In this document: piece after piece, positions 27,710-35,579 of the stretch
How positions within the stretch are numbered: the stretch's first letter is position 1
Layout of the letters: the number at the start of each line of letters is the position of its first letter
From: Pseudoluteimonas sp047602125
Lineage (GTDB): Bacteria > Pseudomonadota > Gammaproteobacteria > Xanthomonadales > Xanthomonadaceae
Length of the DNA stretch: 64,000 nucleotides
Reading direction: 5' to 3'
NCBI GenBank assembly: GCA_047602125.1
Contig: JASGIB010000001.1
Location: 2,418,001-2,482,000 of the forward strand
The notes under the pieces: generated by a model
Databases searched by the model: none
Seen by the model: the letters and a program-made list of their open reading frames with translations, nothing else
What the model was told of the DNA's origin: nothing
Program-made: the position numbers and the translations under genes

Positions 27710-29152
27710 TCAGGCGCGCGCATCGGAGGCATCGGGTGGCAGCAGCGGCTGGTCAACCGGCTTGCCGGCGGCGTCGCGGTACGTCCGCCACACGTTCCAG
27801 GCCATCAGGAGCATGCCGGACAGCACCAGCAGCCCGCCGAGCAGGCGGCCGAGGTAGTACGGATAGGTGGCGTTCAACGCCTCGACGAAGGTGTAGGTGA
27901 GCGTGCCGTCCGGATTGGTGGCGCGCCACATCAGGCCCTGCATCACGCCTGCGATCCACATCGAGGCGATGTAGAACACCACGCCCAGGGTGTGCACCCA
28001 GAAGTGCGCGTCGATCATCTTCGTCGAATGCATCCGCTCGACGCCGACCAGGCGCGGCAACATCGCGTAGATCGAGCCGATCGAGATCATCGCCACCCAG
28101 CCCAGCGCGCCGGCGTGCACGTGGCCGATGGTCCAGTCGGTGTAGTGCGACAGCGAGTTGACCGTCTTGATCGACATCATCGGTCCCTCGAAGGTCGCGA
28201 TCATGTAGAAGCTCAGGGCGACGATCAGGAACTTGAGGATCGGGTCGGTGCGCAGTTTGTGCCACACGCCGGACAGGGTCATGATCCCGTTGATCGCGCC
28301 GCCCCAGCTGGGCGCGAGCAGGATCAGCGAGAACACCATGCCCAGCGACTGCGCCCAGTCCGGCAGCGCGGTGTACTGCAGGTGGTGCGGGCCGGCCCAC
28401 ATGTAGACCGCGATCAGCGCCCAGAAGTGCACGATCGACAGGCGGTAGGAGTAGATCGGGCGCTGCGCCTGCTTCGGCACGTAGTAGTACATCATCCCGA
28501 GGAAGCCGGCGGTCAGGAAGAAGCCGACCGCGTTGTGGCCGTACCACCACTGCACCATCGCATCGACCGCGCCGCTGTACACCGGGTACGACTTCATCGC
28601 GCCGGCCGGGATCGAGATGTTGTTGACGATGTGCAGCAGCGCCACGGCGATGATGAAGCTGCCGTAGAACCAGTTGGCCACGTAGATGTGCCGCACCTTG
28701 CGCATGGCAATCGTGCCGAAGAACAGCACCGCGTAGGACACCCACACCACCGCGATCAGCAGGTCGATCGGCCATTCCAGCTCGGCGTATTCCTTGCCCT
28801 GGGTGTAGCCCAGCGGCAGGGTGACGGCGGCGGCCACGATCACCGCCTGCCAGCTCCAGAACACGAAGGCGGCCAGCTTGTCGGAGAGCAGCCGCACGTG
28901 GCAGGTGCGCTGGACCACGTGCAGGCTGGTCGCGAACAGCGCGGAGCCGCCGAAGGCGAAGATCACCGCGTTGGTGTGCAGCGGGCGCAGCCGGCCGTAG
29001 CCCAGCCACGGGATGCCTTCGCCGAGGGTGGGCCAGTACAACTGGGCGGCGATCACCACGCCGACGAGCATGCCGACGATGCCCCAGACCACGGTCATCA
29101 CCGCGAACTGGCGCACCACCTTGTCGTTGTAAGTGCCGGGGAGGGCGTGCAT
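27710..29152 (-). CDS. ccoN: cbb3-type cytochrome c oxidase catalytic subunit I
   Basis: 480-residue haem-copper oxidase subunit with about 12 membrane segments that reduces oxygen and pumps protons under micro-oxic conditions. Conserved histidine segments are visible: RPLHTNAVIFAFGG, MVQWWYGHNAVGFFL, IHVHAGALGW-type (here IGHVHAGALGW). An AGGAG Shine-Dalgarno lies 9 bases before the ATG. An FNR box centred 41.5 bases before the predicted transcript start (29205-29218) controls it. Confidence 0.97.
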   Translation of the reverse strand: MHALPGTYNDKVVRQFAVMTVVWGIVGMLVGVVIAAQLYWPTLGEGIPWLGYGRLRPLHTNAVIFAFGGSALFATSLHVVQRTCHVRLLSDKLAAFVFWSWQAVIVAAAVTLPLGYTQGKEYAELEWPIDLLIAVVWVSYAVLFFGTIAMRKVRHIYVANWFYGSFIIAVALLHIVNNISIPAGAMKSYPVYSGAVDAMVQWWYGHNAVGFFLTAGFLGMMYYYVPKQAQRPIYSYRLSIVHFWALIAVYMWAGPHHLQYTALPDWAQSLGMVFSLILLAPSWGGAINGIMTLSGVWHKLRTDPILKFLIVALSFYMIATFEGPMMSIKTVNSLSHYTDWTIGHVHAGALGWVAMISIGSIYAMLPRLVGVERMHSTKMIDAHFWVHTLGVVFYIASMWIAGVMQGLMWRATNPDGTLTYTFVEALNATYPYYLGRLLGGLLVLSGMLLMAWNVWRTYRDAAGKPVDQPLLPPDASDARA

Positions 29153-29204
29153 GCGTGGCTCCTGTGCGTGCGGGAAATGCTAGGCAACCCGCGCGGACGG
29201 CGAT

Positions 29205-29218
29205 TTGACCTGAGTCAA
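29205..29218 (-). promoter_or_regulatory. FNR/Anr box at class II position of the ccoNOQP promoter
   Basis: TTGACCTGAGTCAA fits the TTGAT-N4-ATCAA consensus with one mismatch per half. A TAGCAT -10 (29182-29177 on the minus strand) lies exactly where a class II activator needs it, and the transcript would start near 29170, 17 bases before the ccoN ATG. The fnr gene is divergent from this site. Confidence 0.85.
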
Positions 29219-29277
29219 ATCCGGCGGAGATCGAGGCCGCCCGCGGGATCCGGCGGGCATGGCGGCCGCCGATCGCC

Positions 29278-29283
29278 CATAAT
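29278..29283 (+). promoter_or_regulatory. -10 hexamer of the fnr promoter
   Basis: CATAAT, 26 bases before the fnr ATG, with a purine-rich GGAAGAGG ribosome-binding region directly before the start. The FNR box at 29205-29218 is about 60 bases upstream, so autoregulation is possible. Confidence 0.5.
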
Positions 29284-29309
29284 CGGAACCCCGAGCCCAC
29301 GGAAGAGGC

Positions 29310-30080
29310 ATGAGCGCTCCCGTCCCGCTGGACCTGGCCCGACTGCGCCGCAGTTGCGCGGAATGTTCGCTGCATCGGTTGTGCCTGCCCGCAGGCGTCG
29401 ACCGCGAGGATCTCGGGCGGCTGGACGCGGTGGTGCAGCGCCGGCGCCCGCTGCGCTCGGGCGAATCCCTGTTCCATGCCGGCGATCCGCTCGGCTCGGT
29501 GTTCGTGGCCAGCGACGGCGCGTTCAAGACCGTGGTCGTCAACGAGGCCGGCGAGGAACACGTGCTGGGCTTCCACCTGCCGGGCGAACTGTTCGGCCTG
29601 GATGCCATCGGCAGCGGTCGCCATCGCTGCGATGCGCTCGCCCTGACCGACGCCCGCGTCTGCGAACTGCCGTTCTCGTCGCTGGCCGGCATCGCCATGC
29701 AACTGCCCAGCCTGCAACGCCAGTTGCTGCGGGTGATCGGGCAAAGCTCCGACCGCGACCACGACCACGTCGACGCGCTGGCGCGGCGCCAGGCCGGCGA
29801 GCGCATCATGCTGTTCCTGCACGGTCTGGGCGAACGCTATCGCCGCATCGGCCGCGCGGCGGACGATTTCCGCCTGCCGATGAGCCGCGACGACATCGCG
29901 CGCTACCTCGGGCTCGCGCTGGAAACGGTGAGCCGCGGTTTCGGCCGCCTGCAGGACGAAGGCATCATCGAGGTGAACGGCCGTCGCGTGCGCGTGCTGG
30001 ATCCCGCGCGGTTGCGCGCGGTCTCCACCGGTTGCGAGGCCGACAATACGCGCGAGGCGGCGCGGCGTTCGCGCGGCTGA
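29310..30080 (+). CDS. fnr: Fnr-type oxygen-responsive transcriptional regulator ([4Fe-4S])
   Basis: 256-residue Crp/Fnr-family activator. Cysteines 16, 19 and 25 (C-x2-C-x5-C) and 107 match the four cluster ligands of E. coli FNR, so it should dimerise and bind DNA when oxygen is low. The C-terminal winged helix contains DDIARYLGLALETVSRGFGR; the E-x2-SR recognition residues are those that read TTGAT half-sites, in line with the boxes before ccoN and hemN. It is divergent to ccoN. Confidence 0.95.
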   Translation: MSAPVPLDLARLRRSCAECSLHRLCLPAGVDREDLGRLDAVVQRRRPLRSGESLFHAGDPLGSVFVASDGAFKTVVVNEAGEEHVLGFHLPGELFGLDAIGSGRHRCDALALTDARVCELPFSSLAGIAMQLPSLQRQLLRVIGQSSDRDHDHVDALARRQAGERIMLFLHGLGERYRRIGRAADDFRLPMSRDDIARYLGLALETVSRGFGRLQDEGIIEVNGRRVRVLDPARLRAVSTGCEADNTREAARRSRG

Positions 30081-30115
30081 GGGCGGTCGTCTCCGTCGCT
30101 GCATCCGCGCCGTAC

Positions 30116-30129
30116 TTGATCCCGGTCAA
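30116..30129. promoter_or_regulatory. FNR-box-like palindrome between convergent fnr and hemN ends
   Basis: TTGATCCCGGTCAA matches the FNR consensus well, but it lies downstream of both genes. Neither strand has a plausible -10 at the class II distance. It may be chance, a decoy, or the control site of an unannotated transcript. Confidence 0.4.
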
Positions 30130-30163
30130 GGCGATGGCAGTCCGGCGTGCCGGTCGAAACGCC

Positions 30164-31564
30164 TCAGATCGCGCGCGAGAAACGCGGCGTGGCGATGGCG
30201 GCCGGTTGGTCGAGGTAGCGGTCGAAGCACATTGCGATGTTACGCAGCAGCAGGCGTCCGCGCGCGGTGGCCGCGATCCGCCGTGGTTCGATCCGAACCA
30301 GTCCGTCCTGCTCCAGCGGCGCGAGGCGCTGCAGCGCATCGGCGAAATAGGCGGCGAAGTCGATGGCGTGGCGGCGTTCCAGCGCGGCCACCGGGATTTC
30401 CCCCGCGCACATCAGCTGCTGGATCAGGTCGGCGCGCAGCACGTCGTCGGCGTCCATGCGCATGCCGCGGAACACCGGCAGCCGGCCTTCGTCCAGCGCC
30501 GCCTGCCAGCCCGGCAGGTCGCGCAGGTTCTGGCTGAAGCTGTCGCCGACGTGGCTGATCGCCGACACCCCCAGCCCGACCAGGTCGCTGTCCGCATGCG
30601 TGGTGTAGCCCATGAAGTTGCGGTGCAGGCTGCCGCGCAGCTGCGCCAGCGCCAGTTCGTCGTCGGGCAGGGCGAAATGGTCCATGCCGATGTACAGGTA
30701 GCCGGCGGCGGTGAGCCGCTCGATGGCGAGCTGCAGCAGGGCCAGCCGGGTTTCGCCACTGGGCAGCAGCCTGGCGTCGAGCTGCTTCTGCGGCTTGAAC
30801 AGGTGCGGCATGTGCGCGTAGCCGTACACCGCGACGCGGTCCGGGCGCATGCCCGCCACGATGCCAAGCGTGCGCGCGAAGCCCTCCGGGGTCTGGTTCG
30901 GCAGGCCGTAGATCAGGTCGACGTTGACCGAGCGGAAGCCGTGCGCGCGGCAGGCCCCGACCACCTCGCGCGTCTGTGCCACCGACTGGAGGCGGTTCAC
31001 CGCTGCCTGCACCGCAGGGTCGAAATCCTGCACGCCGAAACTGGCGCGGTTGAAGCCGATCCTGGCCAGGGCCGCGATGTCGTCGGCATCGACGAAGCGC
31101 GGATCGAGCTCGATGGAGATGTCGCGATCATCCGCATTCGAGAAACGGAAATGGCTGCGCAGGGTTTCGACGACATCGCCCAGTTGCGCCGGCGACAGGA
31201 AGTTCGGCGTGCCGCCGCCGAAGTGCAACTGGATGACCTCGCGGTCGCGGTCGAACAGGTCGGCGATCAGGGCGATCTCGCGGTACAGCCGTGCCAGGTA
31301 GGCTTCGCCGCGCGCCTTGTCGCGGGTGATGACGCGGTTGCAGCCGCAGTAGAAGCAGGGGCTTTCGCAGAACGGCACGTGCACGTACAGCGACAGCCGG
31401 CGCGGGATCGGGTCGCCGTTGCTGCTGGCCGCGACCTCTCGCAGTTCCCGTTCGCCGAAGCCCGCATGGAACTGCGGCGCGGTCGGATACGAGGTGTAGC
31501 GCGGTCCCGGCCGGTCGTAGCGGCGCAGCAGGTCGGCGCTGAAGGCGATGGATTGCGGCTCCAT
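30164..31564 (-). CDS. hemN: Oxygen-independent coproporphyrinogen III dehydrogenase
   Basis: Radical-SAM haem biosynthesis enzyme used when oxygen is scarce. 466 residues; cluster-binding cysteines 66, 70 and 73 in FCESPCFYCGCN, preceded by LSLYVHVPF; downstream FGGGTPNFLSP and the SIELDPRF segment fit HemN rather than its paralogue HemW. The promoter has an FNR box (31600-31613) and a TAGGCT -10 that place the transcript start one base before the ATG, so the mRNA may be leaderless. Located with fnr and cco genes as part of a micro-oxic respiration cluster. Confidence 0.96.
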   Translation of the reverse strand: MEPQSIAFSADLLRRYDRPGPRYTSYPTAPQFHAGFGERELREVAASSNGDPIPRRLSLYVHVPFCESPCFYCGCNRVITRDKARGEAYLARLYREIALIADLFDRDREVIQLHFGGGTPNFLSPAQLGDVVETLRSHFRFSNADDRDISIELDPRFVDADDIAALARIGFNRASFGVQDFDPAVQAAVNRLQSVAQTREVVGACRAHGFRSVNVDLIYGLPNQTPEGFARTLGIVAGMRPDRVAVYGYAHMPHLFKPQKQLDARLLPSGETRLALLQLAIERLTAAGYLYIGMDHFALPDDELALAQLRGSLHRNFMGYTTHADSDLVGLGVSAISHVGDSFSQNLRDLPGWQAALDEGRLPVFRGMRMDADDVLRADLIQQLMCAGEIPVAALERRHAIDFAAYFADALQRLAPLEQDGLVRIEPRRIAATARGRLLLRNIAMCFDRYLDQPAAIATPRFSRAI

Positions 31565-31599
31565 GCCGCGCAGCCTAGGGCGCGGCGGCGGTCCGCAAC

Positions 31600-31613
31600 T
31601 TGACCTGGATCAA
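31600..31613 (-). promoter_or_regulatory. FNR/Anr box at class II position of the hemN promoter
   Basis: TTGACCTGGATCAA, one mismatch to TTGAT-N4-ATCAA. Its centre is about 41.5 bases before position 31565, and TAGGCT (31577-31572 on the minus strand) sits at the matching -10. The same geometry is seen for ccoN. Confidence 0.85.
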
Positions 31614-31620
31614 TCCGCGA

Positions 31621-32274
31621 TCAGCGCCGGCGCAGGACGTACGCCGCAGTATCCAGCCGCGACACGCCGGCGACGAAGCCAGGATGGTCGGGCCGGATCG
31701 GCCGGCGTTCGAGCAGCTCGACGTCCCAGTCGCGGCCGAAATTTTCGCGGACTTCGTCCTCGGGCACCGAGAACGGCGGACCCTCGCGTTCGGCCAGCGG
31801 ATATTCGAGCGTGATCAGCAATCCGCGGCAGCCGGCGGGCAGCTTCGCGTACAGCTCGCGCGCGTAGCGAACGCGCAATCCTGGCGGCAGCGCGATCAGC
31901 GCGGCGCGGTCGAACACCGCGTCGCAATCGCGCAATGCGTCCGCATCGAGTCCGAATGCGTCGCCGCAGACCAGTTCGATCCCGCCCGCTTCGTAGTGTC
32001 GACCGTATTGCGAATCGCGGATTTCCGGTTGCAGGCCGTGTTCGGCGAAGAATTGTTCGACCGCGAGCTGCGACAACTCGACGCCGAGCACGCGATGGCC
32101 CTGGGCCGCGAACCAGGCCATGTCCAGCGACTTGCCGGCCAGCGGCACGAATACCTTGGCGCCCGCCGGCACGCCGAGCGACGGCCAGTGCTTGATCAGC
32201 AACGGCGTCGGCGCCGACTGGTGGAAGCCGATCTGGTTGTCCTGCCAGCGCTGGTGCCAGAAGTCGGGGTTCAT
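31621..32274 (-). CDS. tpm: Thiopurine S-methyltransferase
   Basis: 217-residue SAM-dependent methyltransferase of the TPMT family; bacterial members methylate selenium and tellurium oxyanions or thiopurines. The start MNPDFWHQRWQDNQIGFHQ is characteristic, followed by VFVPLAGKSLDMAWFAAQGH and GVELSQLAVEQFF (SAM site) and DRAALIALPPGLR. The upstream in-frame extension (MQSRLKSLPQERK) is encoded by a palindromic repeat and is unlikely to be translated. Confidence 0.93.
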   Translation of the reverse strand: MNPDFWHQRWQDNQIGFHQSAPTPLLIKHWPSLGVPAGAKVFVPLAGKSLDMAWFAAQGHRVLGVELSQLAVEQFFAEHGLQPEIRDSQYGRHYEAGGIELVCGDAFGLDADALRDCDAVFDRAALIALPPGLRVRYARELYAKLPAGCRGLLITLEYPLAEREGPPFSVPEDEVRENFGRDWDVELLERRPIRPDHPGFVAGVSRLDTAAYVLRRR

Positions 32275-32299
32275 CGTTCTTTCCCGGGCTTTCCGTTCT

Positions 32300-32390
32300 T
32301 GTGGGAGCGACTTCAGTCGCGATTGCATTTTTTACTTGCTTATCGCCGCGAGCCGTCGAAAAAGCATTCGCGGCTGAAGCCGCTCCCACA
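32300..32390. repeat. Inverted pair of GTGGGAGCG-type REP palindromes between parC and tpm
   Basis: TGTGGGAGCGACTTCAGTCG (32300-32319) and its inverted partner CGGCTGAAGCCGCTCCCACA (32371-32390) face each other across about 50 bases of A/T-richer DNA. Same family as 17451-17513. The arrangement is that of a BIME/REPIN dimer. Confidence 0.85.
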
Positions 32391-32400
32391 GGGAGACTCG

Positions 32401-34647
32401 TCATTCAACCGAAAGCCCATCCACCTTCTGCCAACCACGCGGGAGCAATCCACCGCGCGATCCGCGCGTGCCAACGTAATCGTCCAGTTCCTTGAAGCTC
32501 AACGTCATCGTGCGGCTGCCGGATTTCACCTGCAGTTTTGCGCCCGGCGGCACCACCGCGACCGCGACCACGCGCTCGGTGCCGCGCTTGGCCTTGGGAA
32601 TCTCGATGATCTTGTTGCCCTTGCCCTTGTCGAGTTCCGGCAGGTCGGACAGCGCGAACGCGAGCACGTGCCCCGCAGTCGTCACCGCGACGATGCGGTC
32701 CGTCGCGATATCGCCCACCACCGCCGGTTGCAGCGTGCGCGCGCCTTCGCCGAGCGAGAGCAGCGCCTTGCCGGCCTTGTTGCGGCCGGTGAGGTTTTCG
32801 AAACGGGTGACGAAGCCATAGCCGTGGCTCGATGCGATGACGAAGCGCGTGTCGTTGTCGCCGGTCGCGAGCGCCTGGAAGGTCGCGCCGGCGGCGGGCG
32901 AGAAGCGCCCGGTCAGCGGTTCGCCGTTGCCGCGCGCGGAAGGCAGCGTGTGCGCGGCGGTGGAATAGCTGCGGCCGGCGGAATCGAGGAAGGCCACCTG
33001 CTGCGTGCTGCGTCCCTTCGTCGCCGCCAGCAACGCGTCGCCTTCGCGATAGCCGAGCGAGGACGCGTCGATGTCGTGGCCCTTGGCCGCGCGCACCCAG
33101 CCCTTCTCGCTGAGCACGATGGTCACCGGCTCGCTCGCCACCAGTTCGGTTTCGGCCAGCGCCTGCGCGGCTTCGCGCGCGACCAGCGGAGAACGCCGTG
33201 CGTCGCCGAATTTCTTCGCGTCGGCGATCAGTTCGTCCTTCACCAGTTTCTTCAGTTTGGCCTTGGAATCGAGCGTGGCGATCAGGCGGTCGCGTTCGGA
33301 ATCGAGTTCGTCCTGCTCGCCGCGGATCTTCATTTCCTCCAGCCGCGCGAGTTGCTTCAGTTTCGTCTCGAGGATGTAGTCGGCCTGGTCTTCCGAAAGA
33401 TCGAAGCGCGCGATCAGTACCTCGCGCGGTTCGTCCTCGGTGCGGATGATGCGGATCACCTCGTCGAGGTTGAGGAAGGCGACCAGCAGGCCTTCGAGCA
33501 GGTGCAGGCGGCGTTCGACCTTGTCGAGCCGGTGCTTCAGGCGCTTGGTCACCGTGTCCTGGCGGAACGCCAGCCATTCGGACAGGAAGCGCCGGAGGTC
33601 CTTGACCTGCGGGCGGCCGTCGAGCCCGATCACGTTGAAGTTCGCGCGATAGCTCTTCTCGAGGTCGGTGGTCGCGAACAGGTGGCCCATCAGCTGTTCG
33701 GCGTCGACCCGGTTGCTGCGCGGCACCAGCACGATGCGGGTGGGGTTGGCGTGGTCGGATTCGTCGCGGATGTCCTCCAGCCACGGCAGCTTCTTCGCGC
33801 GCATCTGCGTGGCGATCTGCTCGATCACCTTGCTCGGCGAGACCTGGTAGGGAAGCTGGGTGACGACGATGTTCGCGTGTTCCTTCACGAAGACGCCGCG
33901 CGCGCGCACGTTGCCGACGCCGGTTTCGTACATCGCCAGCAGGTCGGCGGCCGGCGTGATGATCTCGGCCGCGGTCGGGTAGTCCGGGCCGCGCACGAAT
34001 GCGCACAGGTCGCGCACGGTGGCGTTCGGGTTGTCGAGCAGGTGCACGCAGGCGTCGACGACTTCGCGCAGGTTGTGCGGTGGCACATCGGTGGCCATGC
34101 CGACCGCGATGCCGGTGGTGCCGTTCAGCAGCAGGTGCGGCAAGCGCGCCGGCAGCCAGGTCGGTTCCTCCAGCGTGCCGTCGAAGTTGGGCGTCCAGTC
34201 GACCGTGCCCTGGCCGAGCTCGCCGAGCAGCACTTCGGCGATCGGGGTGAGCTTGGATTCGGTGTAGCGCATCGCCGCGAACGATTTCGGGTCGTCGCTG
34301 GAACCGAAATTGCCCTGGCCGTCGATCAGCGGGTAGCGATAGGAAAAGGGCTGCGCCATCAGCACCAGCGCTTCGTAGCAGGCGCTGTCGCCGTGCGGGT
34401 GGTACTTGCCGATCACGTCGCCGACGGTACGCGCGGATTTCTTCGGCTTGGACGCGGCGTTGAGGCCGAGTTCGCTCATCGAATACACGATCCGCCGCTG
34501 CACCGGCTTCAACCCGTCGCCAATGAAGGGCAGGGCGCGGTCCAGCACCACGTACATCGAGTAGTCGAGGTAGGCGCGCTCGGCGTACTCGCGCAGCGGG
34601 ATCTGTTCGTAGCCGTGGAAGGCGGTGCGGATGGGGTCGTCGGTCAT
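32401..34647 (-). CDS. parC: DNA topoisomerase IV subunit A
   Basis: 748-residue type II topoisomerase subunit that decatenates daughter chromosomes. Catalytic tyrosine at 128 in AAMRYTE. The quinolone-resistance region HPHGDSACYEA keeps Ser88 and Glu92 (E. coli Ser80 and Glu84), i.e. the susceptible form. The C-terminal part has the beta-pinwheel repeats (GYGFVTRFENLTGRNKAGKA). The stop directly abuts the repeat pair at 32300-32390. Confidence 0.97.
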   Translation of the reverse strand: MTDDPIRTAFHGYEQIPLREYAERAYLDYSMYVVLDRALPFIGDGLKPVQRRIVYSMSELGLNAASKPKKSARTVGDVIGKYHPHGDSACYEALVLMAQPFSYRYPLIDGQGNFGSSDDPKSFAAMRYTESKLTPIAEVLLGELGQGTVDWTPNFDGTLEEPTWLPARLPHLLLNGTTGIAVGMATDVPPHNLREVVDACVHLLDNPNATVRDLCAFVRGPDYPTAAEIITPAADLLAMYETGVGNVRARGVFVKEHANIVVTQLPYQVSPSKVIEQIATQMRAKKLPWLEDIRDESDHANPTRIVLVPRSNRVDAEQLMGHLFATTDLEKSYRANFNVIGLDGRPQVKDLRRFLSEWLAFRQDTVTKRLKHRLDKVERRLHLLEGLLVAFLNLDEVIRIIRTEDEPREVLIARFDLSEDQADYILETKLKQLARLEEMKIRGEQDELDSERDRLIATLDSKAKLKKLVKDELIADAKKFGDARRSPLVAREAAQALAETELVASEPVTIVLSEKGWVRAAKGHDIDASSLGYREGDALLAATKGRSTQQVAFLDSAGRSYSTAAHTLPSARGNGEPLTGRFSPAAGATFQALATGDNDTRFVIASSHGYGFVTRFENLTGRNKAGKALLSLGEGARTLQPAVVGDIATDRIVAVTTAGHVLAFALSDLPELDKGKGNKIIEIPKAKRGTERVVAVAVVPPGAKLQVKSGSRTMTLSFKELDDYVGTRGSRGGLLPRGWQKVDGLSVE

Positions 34648-34761
34648 CCGGTCATTTTACGCGCCGCCAGTCCCGCACCCGCGTTGCTCGCGCCATCCAT
34701 GGCGCTCGCCCTTCGGGCCAGCTTCGCTGTCCGCGGGCGCTCCTGCGCCCGCAGTCGGCAG

Positions 34762-34785
34762 CCTCTCCCCGAGAGCGGGGAGAGG
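34762..34785 (-). terminator. Hairpin after rnk, possible terminator or repeat
   Basis: CCTCTCCCC/GGGGAGAGG stem with a six-base loop, 8 bases after the rnk stop. No T-run follows on the rnk side, so termination is uncertain; the CTCTCCCC-type stem is also a frequent intergenic motif in this family. Confidence 0.4.
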
Positions 34786-34793
34786 GGAAAAGA

Positions 34794-35225
34794 TCAGCGA
34801 TGCAATTCGCCCGCCGCCTCCGGCTGGTAGCGGATCGCCAGCACCTGCAGCCGCGCGCTGCGTCCACCCGGCATCGGCCAGTCGATCGATTCGCCGACCC
34901 GCAGGCCGAGCAGGGCGCTGCCCACCGGCGCCAGCACCGATACCTTGTGCGCCCCGCCGTCCGCGTCGCGCGGATAGACCAGCGCCAGTTCGTGCTCATG
35001 GGCGCCGGAACCGGCATCGTCCACGCGCACCCGCGCGATCGAATTCATCGTGATCACGTCCGCGGGCACCGCCGCCGGTTCCACCACGTCGGCGCGCTCG
35101 AGTTCGCCGCGCAGGGCGTCGGCGTTCATGCCGCGGAATTGCGGTTGGTCGAGCAGTTCCTCGATGCGTTCGACGTCCAGTCGCGACAACAGCAGCGGCG
35201 GGCGCGGGGAAAGGGCAGCGTTCAT
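34794..35225 (-). CDS. rnk: Nucleoside diphosphate kinase regulator, GreA/GreB C-terminal family
   Basis: 143 residues. RNA-polymerase-binding protein of the Rnk family, which resembles the C-terminal FKBP-like half of GreA. Typical segments are LSRLDVERIEELL near the start, HELALVYPRDAD and APVGSALLGLRVGESIDW in the second half. Family length 130-140. It is oriented toward parC and lies about 200 bases after the tRNA-Leu gene, with no other gene between. Confidence 0.9.
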   Translation of the reverse strand: MNAALSPRPPLLLSRLDVERIEELLDQPQFRGMNADALRGELERADVVEPAAVPADVITMNSIARVRVDDAGSGAHEHELALVYPRDADGGAHKVSVLAPVGSALLGLRVGESIDWPMPGGRSARLQVLAIRYQPEAAGELHR

Positions 35226-35388
35226 CGTCGGGGCTCCGGAAAACGAACGGGCGGCGCGGCCGGCGCGTCGCCCGTGTGCGGTGGAACAGGAGGCCCGACC
35301 ATAGCCCCGCGGCCGATGCGCGGCAAGCCATGCAACGTGCAGCCATTCAGTGATCGGCCGGAGACGGGCGCGGACATGCCCCCGGAAA

Positions 35389-35416
35389 CGAAAAACCCCC
35401 GCTTGCGCGAGGGTCC
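35389..35416 (-). terminator. Rho-independent terminator after tRNA-Leu
   Basis: On the minus strand ACCCTCGC-GCAA-GCGGGGGT is followed by TTTTTCG, starting about 13 bases after the tRNA 3' end. Confidence 0.85.
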
Positions 35417-35428
35417 TTATGCCGAACG

Positions 35429-35513
<85 letters not shown>

Positions 35514-35527
35514 GTTCGGAGCCGCGC

Positions 35528-35556
35528 ATTCTGGGCATGGTGGCCATGCTTGTCAA
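35528..35556 (-). promoter_or_regulatory. Sigma-70 promoter of tRNA-Leu
   Basis: On the minus strand TTGACA (35556-35551), 17-base spacer, CAGAAT (35533-35528); the start would be about 8 bases before the mature tRNA end. It overlaps the upstream region of rnr on the other strand. Confidence 0.75.
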
Positions 35557-35579
35557 CGCGCAGCCTGTACCATCGGCGC

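Noticed and set aside
27560..31603. 1,347-codon plus-strand frame across ccoN and hemN
   Set aside because: Covers several certain genes on both strands and has no family features.
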